64,000 nt of DNA from Mycolicibacterium monacense (GTDB lineage Bacteria > Actinomycetota > Actinomycetes > Mycobacteriales > Mycobacteriaceae): NCBI RefSeq assembly GCF_010731575.1, contig NZ_AP022617.1:3658001-3722000 (forward strand). The letters run 5' to 3'. The first letter of the stretch is position 1; every line of letters starts with the position of its first letter. Shown here in pieces: positions 36,723 through 47,812 of the stretch. The translations under genes and the position numbers were made by a program. The notes below the pieces were generated by a model. The model ran no database searches. It was given only the letters and a program-made list of their open reading frames with translations, and had not been told where the DNA came from.

Positions 36723-39046
36723 TGGACGCCCAGACGCAGTGGGTTTCGCGCCTCCGCCCGCTGATCGAACCCGCGTTGGTGGTGCTCACCGTGGTCGCGC
36801 TCGCCGCGGGCGGTATCGCGTGGCTGGCCGGATGGCGTTCCGCCGCTGACCTGTGCTGGATCGCCGGGACGGTGCTCGCCGTGGTGCCGGCGGTCGTCTG
36901 GGTGGTCGCGGCATTGCGCCGGGGGCGGGTCGGCGTCGATGTGATCGCGGTGCTGTCACTCGTCGGCACCCTGTTGGTGCACGAGTACCTGGCCGGCGCC
37001 CTGGTCGCGGTGATGCTGGCCGGTGGCCGTGCGCTGGATGCCGCCGCCACGCGGCGTGCCAGCCATGACCTGCGCGCCCTGCTGGAACGCGCCCCACGGT
37101 TCGCGCGGCGACGGACCGACGGGCAGGTCAGCGTGATCCCGCTCGACGAAGTCGCCGCCGATGACGTGTTGGTGGTCGGGCCGGGCGAGGTGGTGCCCGT
37201 GGACGGGCGGGTGCTCGACGTGGTGGCGGTGCTGGACGAGTCGGCGTTGACCGGTGAGCCGCTACAGGTCGAACACGCTGTCGGCGAACCGGTCCGCAGC
37301 GGTGTGGTGAACGCCGGCGGTGCGTTCGAGCTGCGCGCCACCGCCACGGCCGAGGACAGCACCTATGCCGGTATCGTCCGACTGGCCCGGCAGGCCGGCG
37401 CGGAAAGCGCACCCCTCGTGCGGTTGGCCGACCGCTACGCCGCCTGGTTCCTGCCGCTGACGCTGGTGCTCGCCGGCGCGGCGTGGCTGGTCAGCGGCTC
37501 GGCGGTGCGGGCGGTGGCGGTCCTGGTGGTGGCCACGCCGTGTCCGCTGCTCCTCGCGGCGCCGGTCGCGATCGTGTCGGGATTGTCGCGCGCCTCCCGA
37601 AGCGGGGTGATCATCCGCAGTGGCGGTGCACTCGAGAACCTGGGACACGCAACCACTTTGGTGATGGACAAGACGGGCACCGTGACGATGGGCCGCCCGG
37701 TGGTCGTCGACGTGGCCGTCGCCCCCGGCCGCGAGCCGACCGAGCTGCTGCGGCAGGCGGCGTCGGTGGATCAGTTCTCCCCGCACGTACTGGCCGAGGC
37801 CATCGTCACCGAGGCGCGCAAGCGCGGTCAATCGCTGTCACTACCCAGCGACGTGCTCGAAGAACCGGGCCGCGGCGTCACCGCCACCGTCGAGGGCCAA
37901 CGCATCTCGGTGGGAAAGCTGCCGGACCGCAACGCCGTCAGCGGCTGGCAGCGCGGCGCGCTCAACCGGGCAGGTCTGGACGGCGCCGCGATCTCCTGGG
38001 TGAGCATCGCGGGTGAACCGGTGGGCGCGGTGCTGTTGCGGGATCCGTTGCGCCGCGACGCACCGCGGACGATGCGCCGGTTGCGGGCAGCGGGCCTGAA
38101 CCGGTTGGTGATGCTGACCGGTGACCGCGCCGAACCGGCCCGCGAGGTCGCCACCGTGCTGGGACTCGACGAGGTGTACGCCGAGCAGTCACCGGCCGAC
38201 AAGGTCGCCGCGGTCCGCGGCGAACGCGAACGCGCCGTGACGGTGATGGTGGGCGACGGGATCAACGACGCTCCGGCACTGGCCGCGGCCACGGTGGGTG
38301 TCGCGATGGGTGCGCGCGGGGCGACCGCGTCCTCCGAGGCCGCCGACGTCGTGTTGACGACCGATCGCGTCGACCGCCTCGCCGATGCGATGGACGTGGC
38401 CCGCTGGTCGCGGCGCATCGCCGTTCAGAGCGCCGTGGTGGGCATGAGCCTGTCGCTGCTGGCGATGGTGGTTGCCGCATTCGGCTGGCTGCCACCCGCC
38501 GCCGGCGCCCTCCTGCAGGAGGGCATCGACGTGGCGGTGATCCTCAATGCCCTGCGAGCGCTGCGCGGAAACCCCGACTCCGCAATGGATCTCCCGCCGG
38601 AGACCGAGCAGCTGCTGCATCGCTTCGCGGCCGAACACGACGAGCTCCGGGAAACCCTCCCACTGCTGCGCGACGCCGCCGACCGGCTGGCCGAGGCGCC
38701 GGACGCGGCCGCATTGGACTCGCTGAGGGCCGTGCACCGGTTGCTCACCGACCGGATCCTGCCGCACGAATTCGCCGAGGAGAACGAGCTGTATCCGGCG
38801 TTGGCCCGCCCGCTGGGCAGCGGTGAGGCCACCGCCACCATGAGCCGCACCCACGCCGAGATCAAACGGCTCGCCGACCGCATCGGTACGCATGTCCGCC
38901 TCGCCGAATCGGCGGGCGCGGTCGAACCCGACCAGGTCGACGACCTGCTGGCGTGTCTGTACGGGCTCTACGCCCTGTTGCGGCTGCACTTCGTGCAGGA
39001 AGAGGAGAACTACTTCACCCTCACCGAGGACGAGCCCACACCCTGA
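36722..39046 (+). CDS. P1B-5-type metal-transporting ATPase with C-terminal hemerythrin domain
   Basis: A 774-residue heavy-metal P-type ATPase. There is no N-terminal metal-binding domain. The actuator has LTGEP (about 176-180), the metal-site helix has ATPCPLLLA (TPCP at 272-275) in place of CPC, the phosphorylated Asp is in DKTGTVTMG (about 316), and the hinge is VGDGINDAPALAAATVGVAMG. From about 625 the protein continues into a hemerythrin-like domain with HDELRETLPLL, HEFAEENELYPAL, HAEIKRLADR and LRLHFVQEEENYF, which supply a di-iron His/Glu set. TPC plus hemerythrin marks the P1B-5 group; Sinorhizobium Nia, of this group, responds to nickel and iron. The oxo-iron domain could gate transport by oxygen or iron. 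Confidence 0.92.
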   Translation: MDAQTQWVSRLRPLIEPALVVLTVVALAAGGIAWLAGWRSAADLCWIAGTVLAVVPAVVWVVAALRRGRVGVDVIAVLSLVGTLLVHEYLAGALVAVMLAGGRALDAAATRRASHDLRALLERAPRFARRRTDGQVSVIPLDEVAADDVLVVGPGEVVPVDGRVLDVVAVLDESALTGEPLQVEHAVGEPVRSGVVNAGGAFELRATATAEDSTYAGIVRLARQAGAESAPLVRLADRYAAWFLPLTLVLAGAAWLVSGSAVRAVAVLVVATPCPLLLAAPVAIVSGLSRASRSGVIIRSGGALENLGHATTLVMDKTGTVTMGRPVVVDVAVAPGREPTELLRQAASVDQFSPHVLAEAIVTEARKRGQSLSLPSDVLEEPGRGVTATVEGQRISVGKLPDRNAVSGWQRGALNRAGLDGAAISWVSIAGEPVGAVLLRDPLRRDAPRTMRRLRAAGLNRLVMLTGDRAEPAREVATVLGLDEVYAEQSPADKVAAVRGERERAVTVMVGDGINDAPALAAATVGVAMGARGATASSEAADVVLTTDRVDRLADAMDVARWSRRIAVQSAVVGMSLSLLAMVVAAFGWLPPAAGALLQEGIDVAVILNALRALRGNPDSAMDLPPETEQLLHRFAAEHDELRETLPLLRDAADRLAEAPDAAALDSLRAVHRLLTDRILPHEFAEENELYPALARPLGSGEATATMSRTHAEIKRLADRIGTHVRLAESAGAVEPDQVDDLLACLYGLYALLRLHFVQEEENYFTLTEDEPTP

Positions 39047-39075
39047 CCCGCGGCGGGGGGCCATTCGCCGCCGAG

Positions 39076-39095
39076 TACGGGCCGATGGTCCCTAT
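39076..39095. promoter_or_regulatory. Candidate DosR box upstream of second nitroreductase
   Basis: Core GGGCCGATGGTCCC (39079-39092) matches the DosR palindrome at 9 of 10 arm positions. It lies 75 bases upstream of the small leader frame at 39167 and 113 bases upstream of the nitroreductase start. Confidence 0.7.
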
Positions 39096-39166
39096 CGCCG
39101 TACGCGGAGGCGCGATGTAGTCGAAAGTATTCCCGCTCAGGAACTCTCACGATTCGGGAGGACGCC

Positions 39167-39208
39167 ATGACCGCATCCGCACCGTCCACAGTGGGGACGC
39201 CACCGTGA
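39167..39208 (+). CDS. Possible 13-codon leader peptide upstream of nitroreductase
   Basis: ATG ACC GCA... encodes MTASAPSTVGTPP and stops at TGA 39206-39208, which overlaps the GTG start of the nitroreductase gene (GTGA). The ATG follows a good ribosome-binding site (GGGAGGACGCC), whereas the GTG has none of its own, so ribosomes ending the leader would re-initiate on the main gene. No amino-acid bias suggests attenuation. It could instead mark a former N-terminus lost by a one-base shift. Confidence 0.45.
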   Translation: MTASAPSTVGTPP

Positions 39209-40197
39209 CCACGTACGGTCCGGACAGGGACACCATCCATGCGGCCCTGTCGCTGGCGATTCGCGCGCCCTCGATCCACAATTCGCAACCGTGGCGTTGG
39301 CGCGTCGGCGAGGACAGCGTCCACCTCTACGCGGACACACCCCCGCACCTGTCCCACACCGACCCCGATGGCCGCGAACTCCTGATCAGCTGCGGCGCCG
39401 CGTTGAACCACTGCGTGATCGCGCTGTCGGCACTTGGCTGGCGGTCGGTGGTCCACCGGTTCCCCAACCCCGCTGAGCCCTTGCACCTGGCCGCGCTCGA
39501 GATGCACCGCCAGGCGCCGGGCGAGGTCGACATCGCCCTCGCCGCCGCGATTCCGCGGCGACGCACCGACCGCAGGCATTTCAGCGCCTGGCCGGTCGCC
39601 ATCGGTGATGTCGCACTGATGGGAGCCCGCGCCGCCAGAGCCGGTGTCACGATGCGCCGGGTGGAGACCACCAGCGCGTTCCGGGCCGTCTTGGCGAAAG
39701 CCGTGTGGGACCACGCGTCCGACCCGGACTACCGCGACGAGCTGTCGGTGTGGAGCGGACGGCACGCGTCGACCGTCGGCGTACCCGCCCGCAATGCTCC
39801 CGTGTCCGTCCCCGAGGCACGTGTTCCCGGGCGGCTGTTCGCCGGTCCGGCACTCGATCAGCCGGCGGAAGCCGATCCCGCCGACGACAACGCCGTGCTG
39901 CTCTCCCTCGGTACCGCGGGCGACGACGACCTCTCGCGGCTTCGCGCCGGCGAGGCGACCAGCCTGGTGCTGCTCACCGCGACCGCGCTCGGGCTGGCGA
40001 CGTGCCCGGTGACCGAACCCCTCGAGATTCCCGAGACCCGGGACGCGGTCCGGGCCGACGTCTTCGGCGAGAGCGCCTACCCCCAGCTGCTTTTCCGTGT
40101 GGGTTGGGCGCCGGTGAATGCCGATCCGCTGCCGCCCACCCCTCGCCGACCACTTCGGGAGGTCGTCTCGTGCCTTGACGGCGCACCCTACGGGTGA
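39205..40197 (+). CDS. Acg-family nitroreductase-like flavoprotein (second of three)
   Basis: A 330-residue close paralogue of the protein at 7307, with the same markers: RAPSIHNSQPWRWRVG, IPRRRTDRRHFSAWP and LLTATALGLATCPVTEPLE. The conserved start context TYGPDRDTIHAALSLAIRAPS supports the GTG at 39205. The two genes are clearly a duplication. Acg-like proteins bind FMN with a covering lid and lack proven nitroreductase activity. A strong DosR-type box and a short leader frame precede it; the gene converges on dosS with 27 bases between. Confidence 0.92.
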   Translation: MTTYGPDRDTIHAALSLAIRAPSIHNSQPWRWRVGEDSVHLYADTPPHLSHTDPDGRELLISCGAALNHCVIALSALGWRSVVHRFPNPAEPLHLAALEMHRQAPGEVDIALAAAIPRRRTDRRHFSAWPVAIGDVALMGARAARAGVTMRRVETTSAFRAVLAKAVWDHASDPDYRDELSVWSGRHASTVGVPARNAPVSVPEARVPGRLFAGPALDQPAEADPADDNAVLLSLGTAGDDDLSRLRAGEATSLVLLTATALGLATCPVTEPLEIPETRDAVRADVFGESAYPQLLFRVGWAPVNADPLPPTPRRPLREVVSCLDGAPYG

Positions 40198-40224
40198 CCG
40201 AGAATCCCGGTGCGCGTTCGCCTT

Positions 40225-42664
<2,440 letters not shown>

Positions 42665-42668
<4 letters not shown>

Positions 42669-43645
42669 AGCCGCACCTCGAGCACATCCTCGAGCCGACG
42701 CCGGGGCGTCGGCGGCGGGACGGGATCGTAGGCGGGCGCCGCCCCGACGCGGATCAGCACCTGCGGCAGATCGCGGTCGACCAGGGCGGAGATGATGTCG
42801 CGGCTGGCGCGCAGTTCGGTGAGGTGGGTCAGCGTGCAGGTGGCCATCCCGGCCAAGGTCGCCTCCAGCAGCACCCGCGACAGCGTCTCACCACAGCCGA
42901 GTATGTCGCGGCGGGTGTCGTCGTGCGCCGAGATGACCAGCACCCTGGAGTGGTCCTCCGGCACGCTCATACGCCGCTCCGCCGCACCGTGAGTGACCGG
43001 GAAGTGACGGCCGATGTCGACGCGGTCGCTTTCGGCCGCTGACACCAGGGAACCGTGCGGTATCCCGTCCGATACCGCCAACCACCCTGTCCACCAAGCC
43101 AATTCGGCGTGATAGTCGGAGTCGTAGAGGCGCAGCGACTCGGTGAGCTGGGAGGCTTCCGCGAGCTGCGGACGGGCGTCCTCGGCGATGACGTCCAGCA
43201 TGGCCACCGATTCATCGACGGCGTCGCGCAACAGGAGCTCGAGCGAATCCCAGTCCGGGGGCGGGCCGAACGGCAGCCGGTCGGTGTAGCGGCGCGCGAT
43301 GGCCTCGGCGCGGGCGCGGTGGCCGTCGGTCACATACGACATCGGCGAGAAGTCGATGGCGGCCAGGTGCAGGTGGTCGTTGGGATTCGGGTAGCGGTCG
43401 ATGTGCGCGATCCAGCCGCCGGCCGCCATGGCCACCCGGAGATGATCGAGTACGGCACCGCAGCTCAGCAATGCCTCCCGGCCGGACTTGTCGGTGGCCA
43501 CGAGCCGGTCGGTGTCGAGGAGGAGCTGCAGCCCGGACCGGTCGGCGACCCAGTGCCACGGCTGGCTGTTGTGTACGGACGGGGCTCGGCACGCCAGCTG
43601 CACTGCATCGCTGATCGTGTCGATGTCCGCTCGGGTCGTGGTCAT
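42665..43645 (-). CDS. Acg-family nitroreductase-like flavoprotein co-transcribed with dosR (third of three)
   Basis: A 326-residue Acg-family protein with [20 protein letters not shown] near the N-terminus and the C-terminal [30 protein letters not shown] end. It is more distant from the other two paralogues ([15 protein letters not shown] in place of RRRTDRRHF) and resembles Rv3131, which lies near dosRS in M. tuberculosis. Here it takes the promoter-proximal place that Rv3134c (a stress protein) holds in M. tuberculosis. Its stop overlaps the dosR start by four bases, so it is translationally coupled to the regulator. Confidence 0.92.
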
Positions 43646-43698
43646 CGATCAGCCTCCCTGTCCACCCGTTCTCCAGTCCACGCTCACAATCCGCCGGG

Positions 43699-43753
43699 TC
43701 CGGGACAAGAGTCTTTGGTCACACGCCGAGCGGTTGAGGACCAATGGCCCCGT
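43699..43753. promoter_or_regulatory. DosR-type boxes upstream of the nitroreductase-dosR-dosS operon
   Basis: Core GGGACAAGAGTCTT (43702-43715) and core AGGACCAATGGCCC (43737-43750) each match the DosR palindrome at 8 of 10 arm positions. They are 57-105 bases upstream of the leftward start at 43645. A further half-site CGGGACC lies at 43759-43765. The cluster suggests DosR activates its own operon, as in M. tuberculosis. Confidence 0.55.
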
Positions 43754-43813
43754 CCAGTCGGGACCTTTCGACGGGCCGTGAGGTCCGAAGACCGCTGCGG
43801 CAAACCCGTCCGC

Positions 43814-43833
43814 GAAGCGACCATTGGCCCATG
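43814..43833. promoter_or_regulatory. DosR-type box abutting the Rv2004c-like start codon
   Basis: Core GCGACCATTGGCCC (43817-43830) matches at 8 of 10 arm positions and ends at the base before ATG 43831. A box in this place could not activate a promoter for that ATG, which argues that GTG 43870 is the true start or that the box serves the divergent operon. Confidence 0.45.
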
Positions 43834-45315
43834 ACCACCGCGGAGGAGACCGCTGCCGACGATTCGCCGGTGAACGACTTGGCCGCCGAGGTGTACGAGA
43901 CACACACCGGTGTGGTGCTACTGCTCGGCGAGAAGGCCTACAAGATCAAGAAGCCGGTGACCACGGACTTCCTCGATTTCAGCGCGCCGGAACAGCGGGA
44001 GCGGGTGTGCGCCCGCGAAGTGGAGTTGAACAGCCGCCTCGCGCCGGGCAGCTACCTCGGCGTCGCCCACATGCACGGACCCGGTCACGACGTGCCCGAA
44101 CCGGTCGTGGTGATGCGCCGCTACCCCGACCGGTACCGGCTGCGGTCCATGGTGATACGCGGTGAGTCGACCGAGAATCACCTCACGATGCTCGCGAGCA
44201 TGCTCGCCCGCTTCCATGCGACGGCGGACCGGCGCGCGGACATCGATGCCTGCGCGACAGCCGCCGCGGTCAGGGCGCGGTGGTGCGAGAACCTCGACGA
44301 GCTGGACCATTCCGCGGGTGCAGTGGTTTCGGCGCAGACGGTCGACGAGGTCCGCCGACTGGCGTTGCGGTATCTCGACGGCCGGGACGCGTTGTTCGCC
44401 GGCCGCATCGCCGACCGCCGCATCGTCGACGGTCACGGCGACCTGCTGGCCGACGACGTCTTCTGCACACCCGACGGCCCGGTTCCGTTGGACTGCCTGG
44501 AGTTCGACGACCGGCTGCGCTTCGTCGACGGCGTCGACGACGCCGCATTTCTGGCGATGGACCTGGAATTCCTGGGCCGGCGTGACCTGGCCGACCACTT
44601 CCTCGATCAGTACCAGGAACTCGCCGGGGACTCCGCGCCGCGCTCGCTGGTCGACTTCTACATCGCCTACCGCGCCGTCGTGCGCGCCAAGGTCGACTGC
44701 ATCAAGGTCGGCCAGGGACACGAGGACGCGGCGGCCGACGCCGGGTGGCACCTGGACATCGCCGCCAACCACCTCAAAGCGGCCACGGTCCGGCTCGTCC
44801 TCGTCGGCGGGGGCCCAGGAACCGGTAAGACCACACTGTCCGGTGCCCTGGGTGAATCCGTTGGCGCCCATGTCATCTCGACCGACAATGTCCGTCGGGA
44901 ACTTCAGGACTCCGGAGTCGTCCACGGCGCCGCCGGCGCTCTCGAGAGCGGACTGTACTCACCCGAGAACGTGGCACTGGTGTACGACACCGTGCTGCAT
45001 CGGGCGGCGGTGCTGCTCGCTCACGGCGAGTCGGTGGTCCTCGACGGCACCTGGCGGGACCCGGGTCACCGCAGGGCGGCGCGTGACTGCGCCGACCGTT
45101 CATCAGCCGTTCTGGTGGAACTGGCCTGCGATACCGAACTCTCGGCGGCCCAGACCCGGATCGCGCACCGGACGTCGACCACCTCCGACGCCACCCCGCA
45201 GATCGCGGCCGACATCACGACGCCCGTCTGGCACGGCGCGCACCGTGTCGACACCGGCCGCCCGTTGGCCGACTCCGTGGCCGAAGCGCAGCAGATCTGT
45301 TGTCTGGCCTACTGA
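43831..45315 (+). CDS. Aminoglycoside-phosphotransferase-like/P-loop kinase fusion (Rv2004c type)
   Basis: A 494-residue two-domain protein. Residues about 20-325 resemble an APH/choline-kinase-type domain (VYETHTGVVLLLGEKAYKIKKPVTTDFLDF; VDGHGDLLADDVF; DCLEFDDRLRFVDGVDDAAFLAMDLE). Residues about 330-490 are a small-molecule kinase of the AAA_33 type with P-loop VGGGPGTGKTTLSGAL. M. tuberculosis Rv2004c (498 residues, DosR regulon) has the same arrangement; its substrate is unknown. ATG 43831 abuts a DosR-type box; GTG 43870 (VNDLAAEVYE) is an alternative start 13 codons later. An alcohol dehydrogenase and a stress protein follow in the same direction. Confidence 0.9.
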   Translation: MTTAEETAADDSPVNDLAAEVYETHTGVVLLLGEKAYKIKKPVTTDFLDFSAPEQRERVCAREVELNSRLAPGSYLGVAHMHGPGHDVPEPVVVMRRYPDRYRLRSMVIRGESTENHLTMLASMLARFHATADRRADIDACATAAAVRARWCENLDELDHSAGAVVSAQTVDEVRRLALRYLDGRDALFAGRIADRRIVDGHGDLLADDVFCTPDGPVPLDCLEFDDRLRFVDGVDDAAFLAMDLEFLGRRDLADHFLDQYQELAGDSAPRSLVDFYIAYRAVVRAKVDCIKVGQGHEDAAADAGWHLDIAANHLKAATVRLVLVGGGPGTGKTTLSGALGESVGAHVISTDNVRRELQDSGVVHGAAGALESGLYSPENVALVYDTVLHRAAVLLAHGESVVLDGTWRDPGHRRAARDCADRSSAVLVELACDTELSAAQTRIAHRTSTTSDATPQIAADITTPVWHGAHRVDTGRPLADSVAEAQQICCLAY

Positions 45316-45353
45316 TCCACCACACCGATCCATGAACCGAGGAGAATTCGACA

Positions 45354-46409
45354 ATGCACGCAATGGTCTACCACGGCCCGGGGCGTCGATCGTGGGAGCA
45401 GGTGCCCGACCCGGAAGTCCAACGCGCCACCGACGCCATCGTGCGCGTCGACGCGGTCACGATCTGCGGCACCGATCTGCACATCCTCAAAGGGGATGTG
45501 CCCGAGGTGCAGCCCGGCCGGATCCTCGGCCACGAAGCGGTGGGCACCGTGATCGAAATCGGTTCCGCGGTCGAGAAACTCGCAGTCGGTGACCGGGTGC
45601 TGGTGTCGTGCATCAGCGCCTGCGGCAGTTGCCGGTACTGCCGCGACGGGCAGTACGGCCAGTGCCTCGGCGGCGGCGGATGGATTCTCGGCCATCTCAT
45701 CGACGGGACGCAGGCCGAGTACGTCCGCGTGCCGTTCGCCGACAACTCCACGCACAAGGTGCCGGCCGGGGTGAGCGACGAGCAGATGGTCATGCTCGCC
45801 GACATCCTGCCCACCTCCTACGAGGTGGGCGTGCTCAGCGCAGCGGTGCGACCCGGCGACACCGTGGCGATCGTCGGCGCCGGTCCCATCGGCCTCGCGG
45901 CAGTCCTCACCGCGAAGCTCTTCAGCCCCAGCCACATCGTCGTCATCGACATCGCCGAGAGCCGGCTGGAAGCGGCGAAGAACATGGGCGCCGACGTCGT
46001 CGTCAACTCGACATCGCAGGATGCCCGCTCGGTCCTCGACGAACTCACCGATGGTCTCGGCGCCGACGTGGCGATGGAAGCCGTGGGTGTGCCCGAGACC
46101 TTCGAACAGGCGGTCCGGCTGGTCCGGGCCGGCGGCCACGTCGCGAACATCGGGGTGCACGGGAAGCCGGCCACGCTGCACCTGGAGGACATCTGGATCA
46201 AGAACCTCACGATCACCACCGGTCTGGTGGACACGCACTCCACCCCCTCCCTGATCAGCCTGGTGGCCAACCATCAGATCGACACGGCGGCGATGATCAC
46301 CCACCATTTCGGTATGGACGAGTTCGACCTCGCCTACGACGTGTTCAGCCGCGCCGGCGAGACCGGTGCGCTCAAGGTGCTCCTCACGCGTACCGCGCAC
46401 AGCGGCTGA
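45354..46409 (+). CDS. Zinc-dependent alcohol dehydrogenase (secondary alcohol/threonine dehydrogenase type)
   Basis: A 351-residue medium-chain dehydrogenase. Catalytic zinc ligands are in CGTDLHILKG and LGHEAVG; the structural zinc site is CGSCRYCRDGQYGQC; the coenzyme loop is VGAGPIGLAAVLTAKLF followed by VVIDIAESRLEAAKNMGAD, whose Asp suggests NAD preference. It is not a close relative of the dehydrogenase at 20183. A strong AGGAGAA ribosome-binding site precedes ATG 45354. It probably belongs to the transcript that begins with the Rv2004c-like gene and may dispose of reducing equivalents in hypoxia. Confidence 0.92.
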   Translation: MHAMVYHGPGRRSWEQVPDPEVQRATDAIVRVDAVTICGTDLHILKGDVPEVQPGRILGHEAVGTVIEIGSAVEKLAVGDRVLVSCISACGSCRYCRDGQYGQCLGGGGWILGHLIDGTQAEYVRVPFADNSTHKVPAGVSDEQMVMLADILPTSYEVGVLSAAVRPGDTVAIVGAGPIGLAAVLTAKLFSPSHIVVIDIAESRLEAAKNMGADVVVNSTSQDARSVLDELTDGLGADVAMEAVGVPETFEQAVRLVRAGGHVANIGVHGKPATLHLEDIWIKNLTITTGLVDTHSTPSLISLVANHQIDTAAMITHHFGMDEFDLAYDVFSRAGETGALKVLLTRTAHSG

Positions 46410-46428
46410 CCCACGGAAAGGCACGCGC

Positions 46429-47316
46429 ATGGCGCAACGCACCGCCCCGGTCGTCGTCGGGATCGACGGCTCGCAGACCAGCATCCACGCCGCACAGTGG
46501 GCCGCGGCGGCGGCCTACGGATACCGCACGTCGTTGCGGCTCGTCCACTCGACCGTCACGACCGGGCACCTCTTCGCCGACGCGGCGGTGGTCGCCATCC
46601 GGGCGGCCGCCGCAGCCGAGCAGCAGGCCGCCGCCGAGAAGACGCTCGACATGGTGAAAGGGACCGTGGCTGAACACTTTCCGCGGCTGGACATCGCCGT
46701 CGAGGTGGTCGATGAACCGGCCCATGAGGCGCTGATCGGACTGAGCCGGGACGCCACGCTGGTCGTCGTGGGCTGCGACGACGTCAGCCCGGCCGCGGCG
46801 GTGCTGGTGGGGTCGACGACGCTGCGGGTGGCGCAGCACGCGTCGTGCCCGGTGGTGGCGTGGCGCCAGATCGGGCAGCCCGGTACGGCGCCGGTCGTGG
46901 TGGGTGTCGACGGCACGCCTGCCGGGACGGCCGCACTGGCGGCCGCGTTCGAGTTCGCCGACCGGTTCGGCTCGCCCATCACCGCCGTGCACTCCTGGGC
47001 GGCGGGTCTGGACGCCGATGCGGTGGCGATCCCCTACCTGATCGACTGGGAAGCGCTGGAATCCGCGGAATGGGAACTGCTGACCAGCGCACTCGCACCC
47101 TGGACGGACCGATATCCCGGTGTGCAGGTCGCGACGCTGCTCGACGATGCGAAGCCGGGCCAGGCGCTGCTCGATCGGCTCACCGGCGCGCAGCTCGTCG
47201 TGGTCGGCAACCATCGGGCCACCGCCCTGAGCGCGGCGGTTCTCGGCTCGACGAGCCTCAATGTGCTGCACCACAGCCGCGTTCCGGTCATGGTCTGCCA
47301 CGCGGCGGTCACCTAG
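46429..47316 (+). CDS. Tandem universal stress protein
   Basis: A 295-residue two-domain Usp. Domain 1 (VVVGIDGSQTSIHAAQWAAAAA) has the loop GCDDVSPAAAVLVGSTT, in which the second Gly is lost; domain 2 (VVVGVDGTPAGTAALAAAFEFA) has GNHRATALSAAVLGSTS, likewise altered. Nucleotide binding is therefore less certain than in the other stress proteins of the window. ATG 46429 follows GGAAAGG. It starts 19 bases after the alcohol dehydrogenase stop and converges on an SRPBCC gene with a four-base overlap. Confidence 0.92.
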   Translation: MAQRTAPVVVGIDGSQTSIHAAQWAAAAAYGYRTSLRLVHSTVTTGHLFADAAVVAIRAAAAAEQQAAAEKTLDMVKGTVAEHFPRLDIAVEVVDEPAHEALIGLSRDATLVVVGCDDVSPAAAVLVGSTTLRVAQHASCPVVAWRQIGQPGTAPVVVGVDGTPAGTAALAAAFEFADRFGSPITAVHSWAAGLDADAVAIPYLIDWEALESAEWELLTSALAPWTDRYPGVQVATLLDDAKPGQALLDRLTGAQLVVVGNHRATALSAAVLGSTSLNVLHHSRVPVMVCHAAVT

Positions 47317-47777
47317 GCGGTCTCGGCGGTCCGTTTGATCGCGGCCAGCGTCTCGGGGATTCCGGAATGCGCGGCCGCCGTCCGCTGGGCGATCTGCGCG
47401 TCGGCGTCGGCGCCGTAGCGCTCGTGGAACCCGGCGACGCCGCTGGGCAGCAGCCGCCAGTGTTCGGCCAGCCGGGTCCCGTCGCCCTCGGGCGCCACGG
47501 TGAAGCCCCACCGCACCCAGCCGCCGTTGACCTCCCAGACGAACTCGCGGCCGTCGGCGACGGTCACCTGGCTGCGCGTCTCCCACACCCGCTCGGGGGT
47601 CACGTTGCGTCCGGTGAACCACGCGCCCGCGACGGGTCCGGCGTCGGGGTCGTCCCACCAGCAGGCCCGGCACACCGGGCTCCACTCGCCCATCCGGGTC
47701 ACGTCGGAGACCAACGCGTACACGGCCTCCGGCTCCCGCGCCACGTACACCGAATCGGAGTATTGGAGATCGACCAC
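47313..47777 (-). CDS. SRPBCC-family protein
   Basis: A 154-residue SRPBCC/polyketide-cyclase-like protein from GTG 47777 (VDLQYSDSVYVAREPEAVYALVSDVTRMGEWSPVCRACWWDD...). ATG 47801 would add eight residues (MRRLRLRP) that are basic and unlike the family. The DPDAGPVAGAWFTGRNVTPERVWETRSQV and WVRWGFTVAPEGDGTRLAEHWRLLP segments give the helix-grip ligand fold. The gene is divergent from the receiver/thioredoxin-reductase fusion gene, with only 35 bases between. No DosR-type box was seen. The ligand is unknown. Confidence 0.83.
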   Translation of the reverse strand: MVDLQYSDSVYVAREPEAVYALVSDVTRMGEWSPVCRACWWDDPDAGPVAGAWFTGRNVTPERVWETRSQVTVADGREFVWEVNGGWVRWGFTVAPEGDGTRLAEHWRLLPSGVAGFHERYGADADAQIAQRTAAAHSGIPETLAAIKRTAETA

Positions 47778-47812
47778 GGGTCGAAGCCTAAGACGGCGCA
47801 TACTTGATCGCG

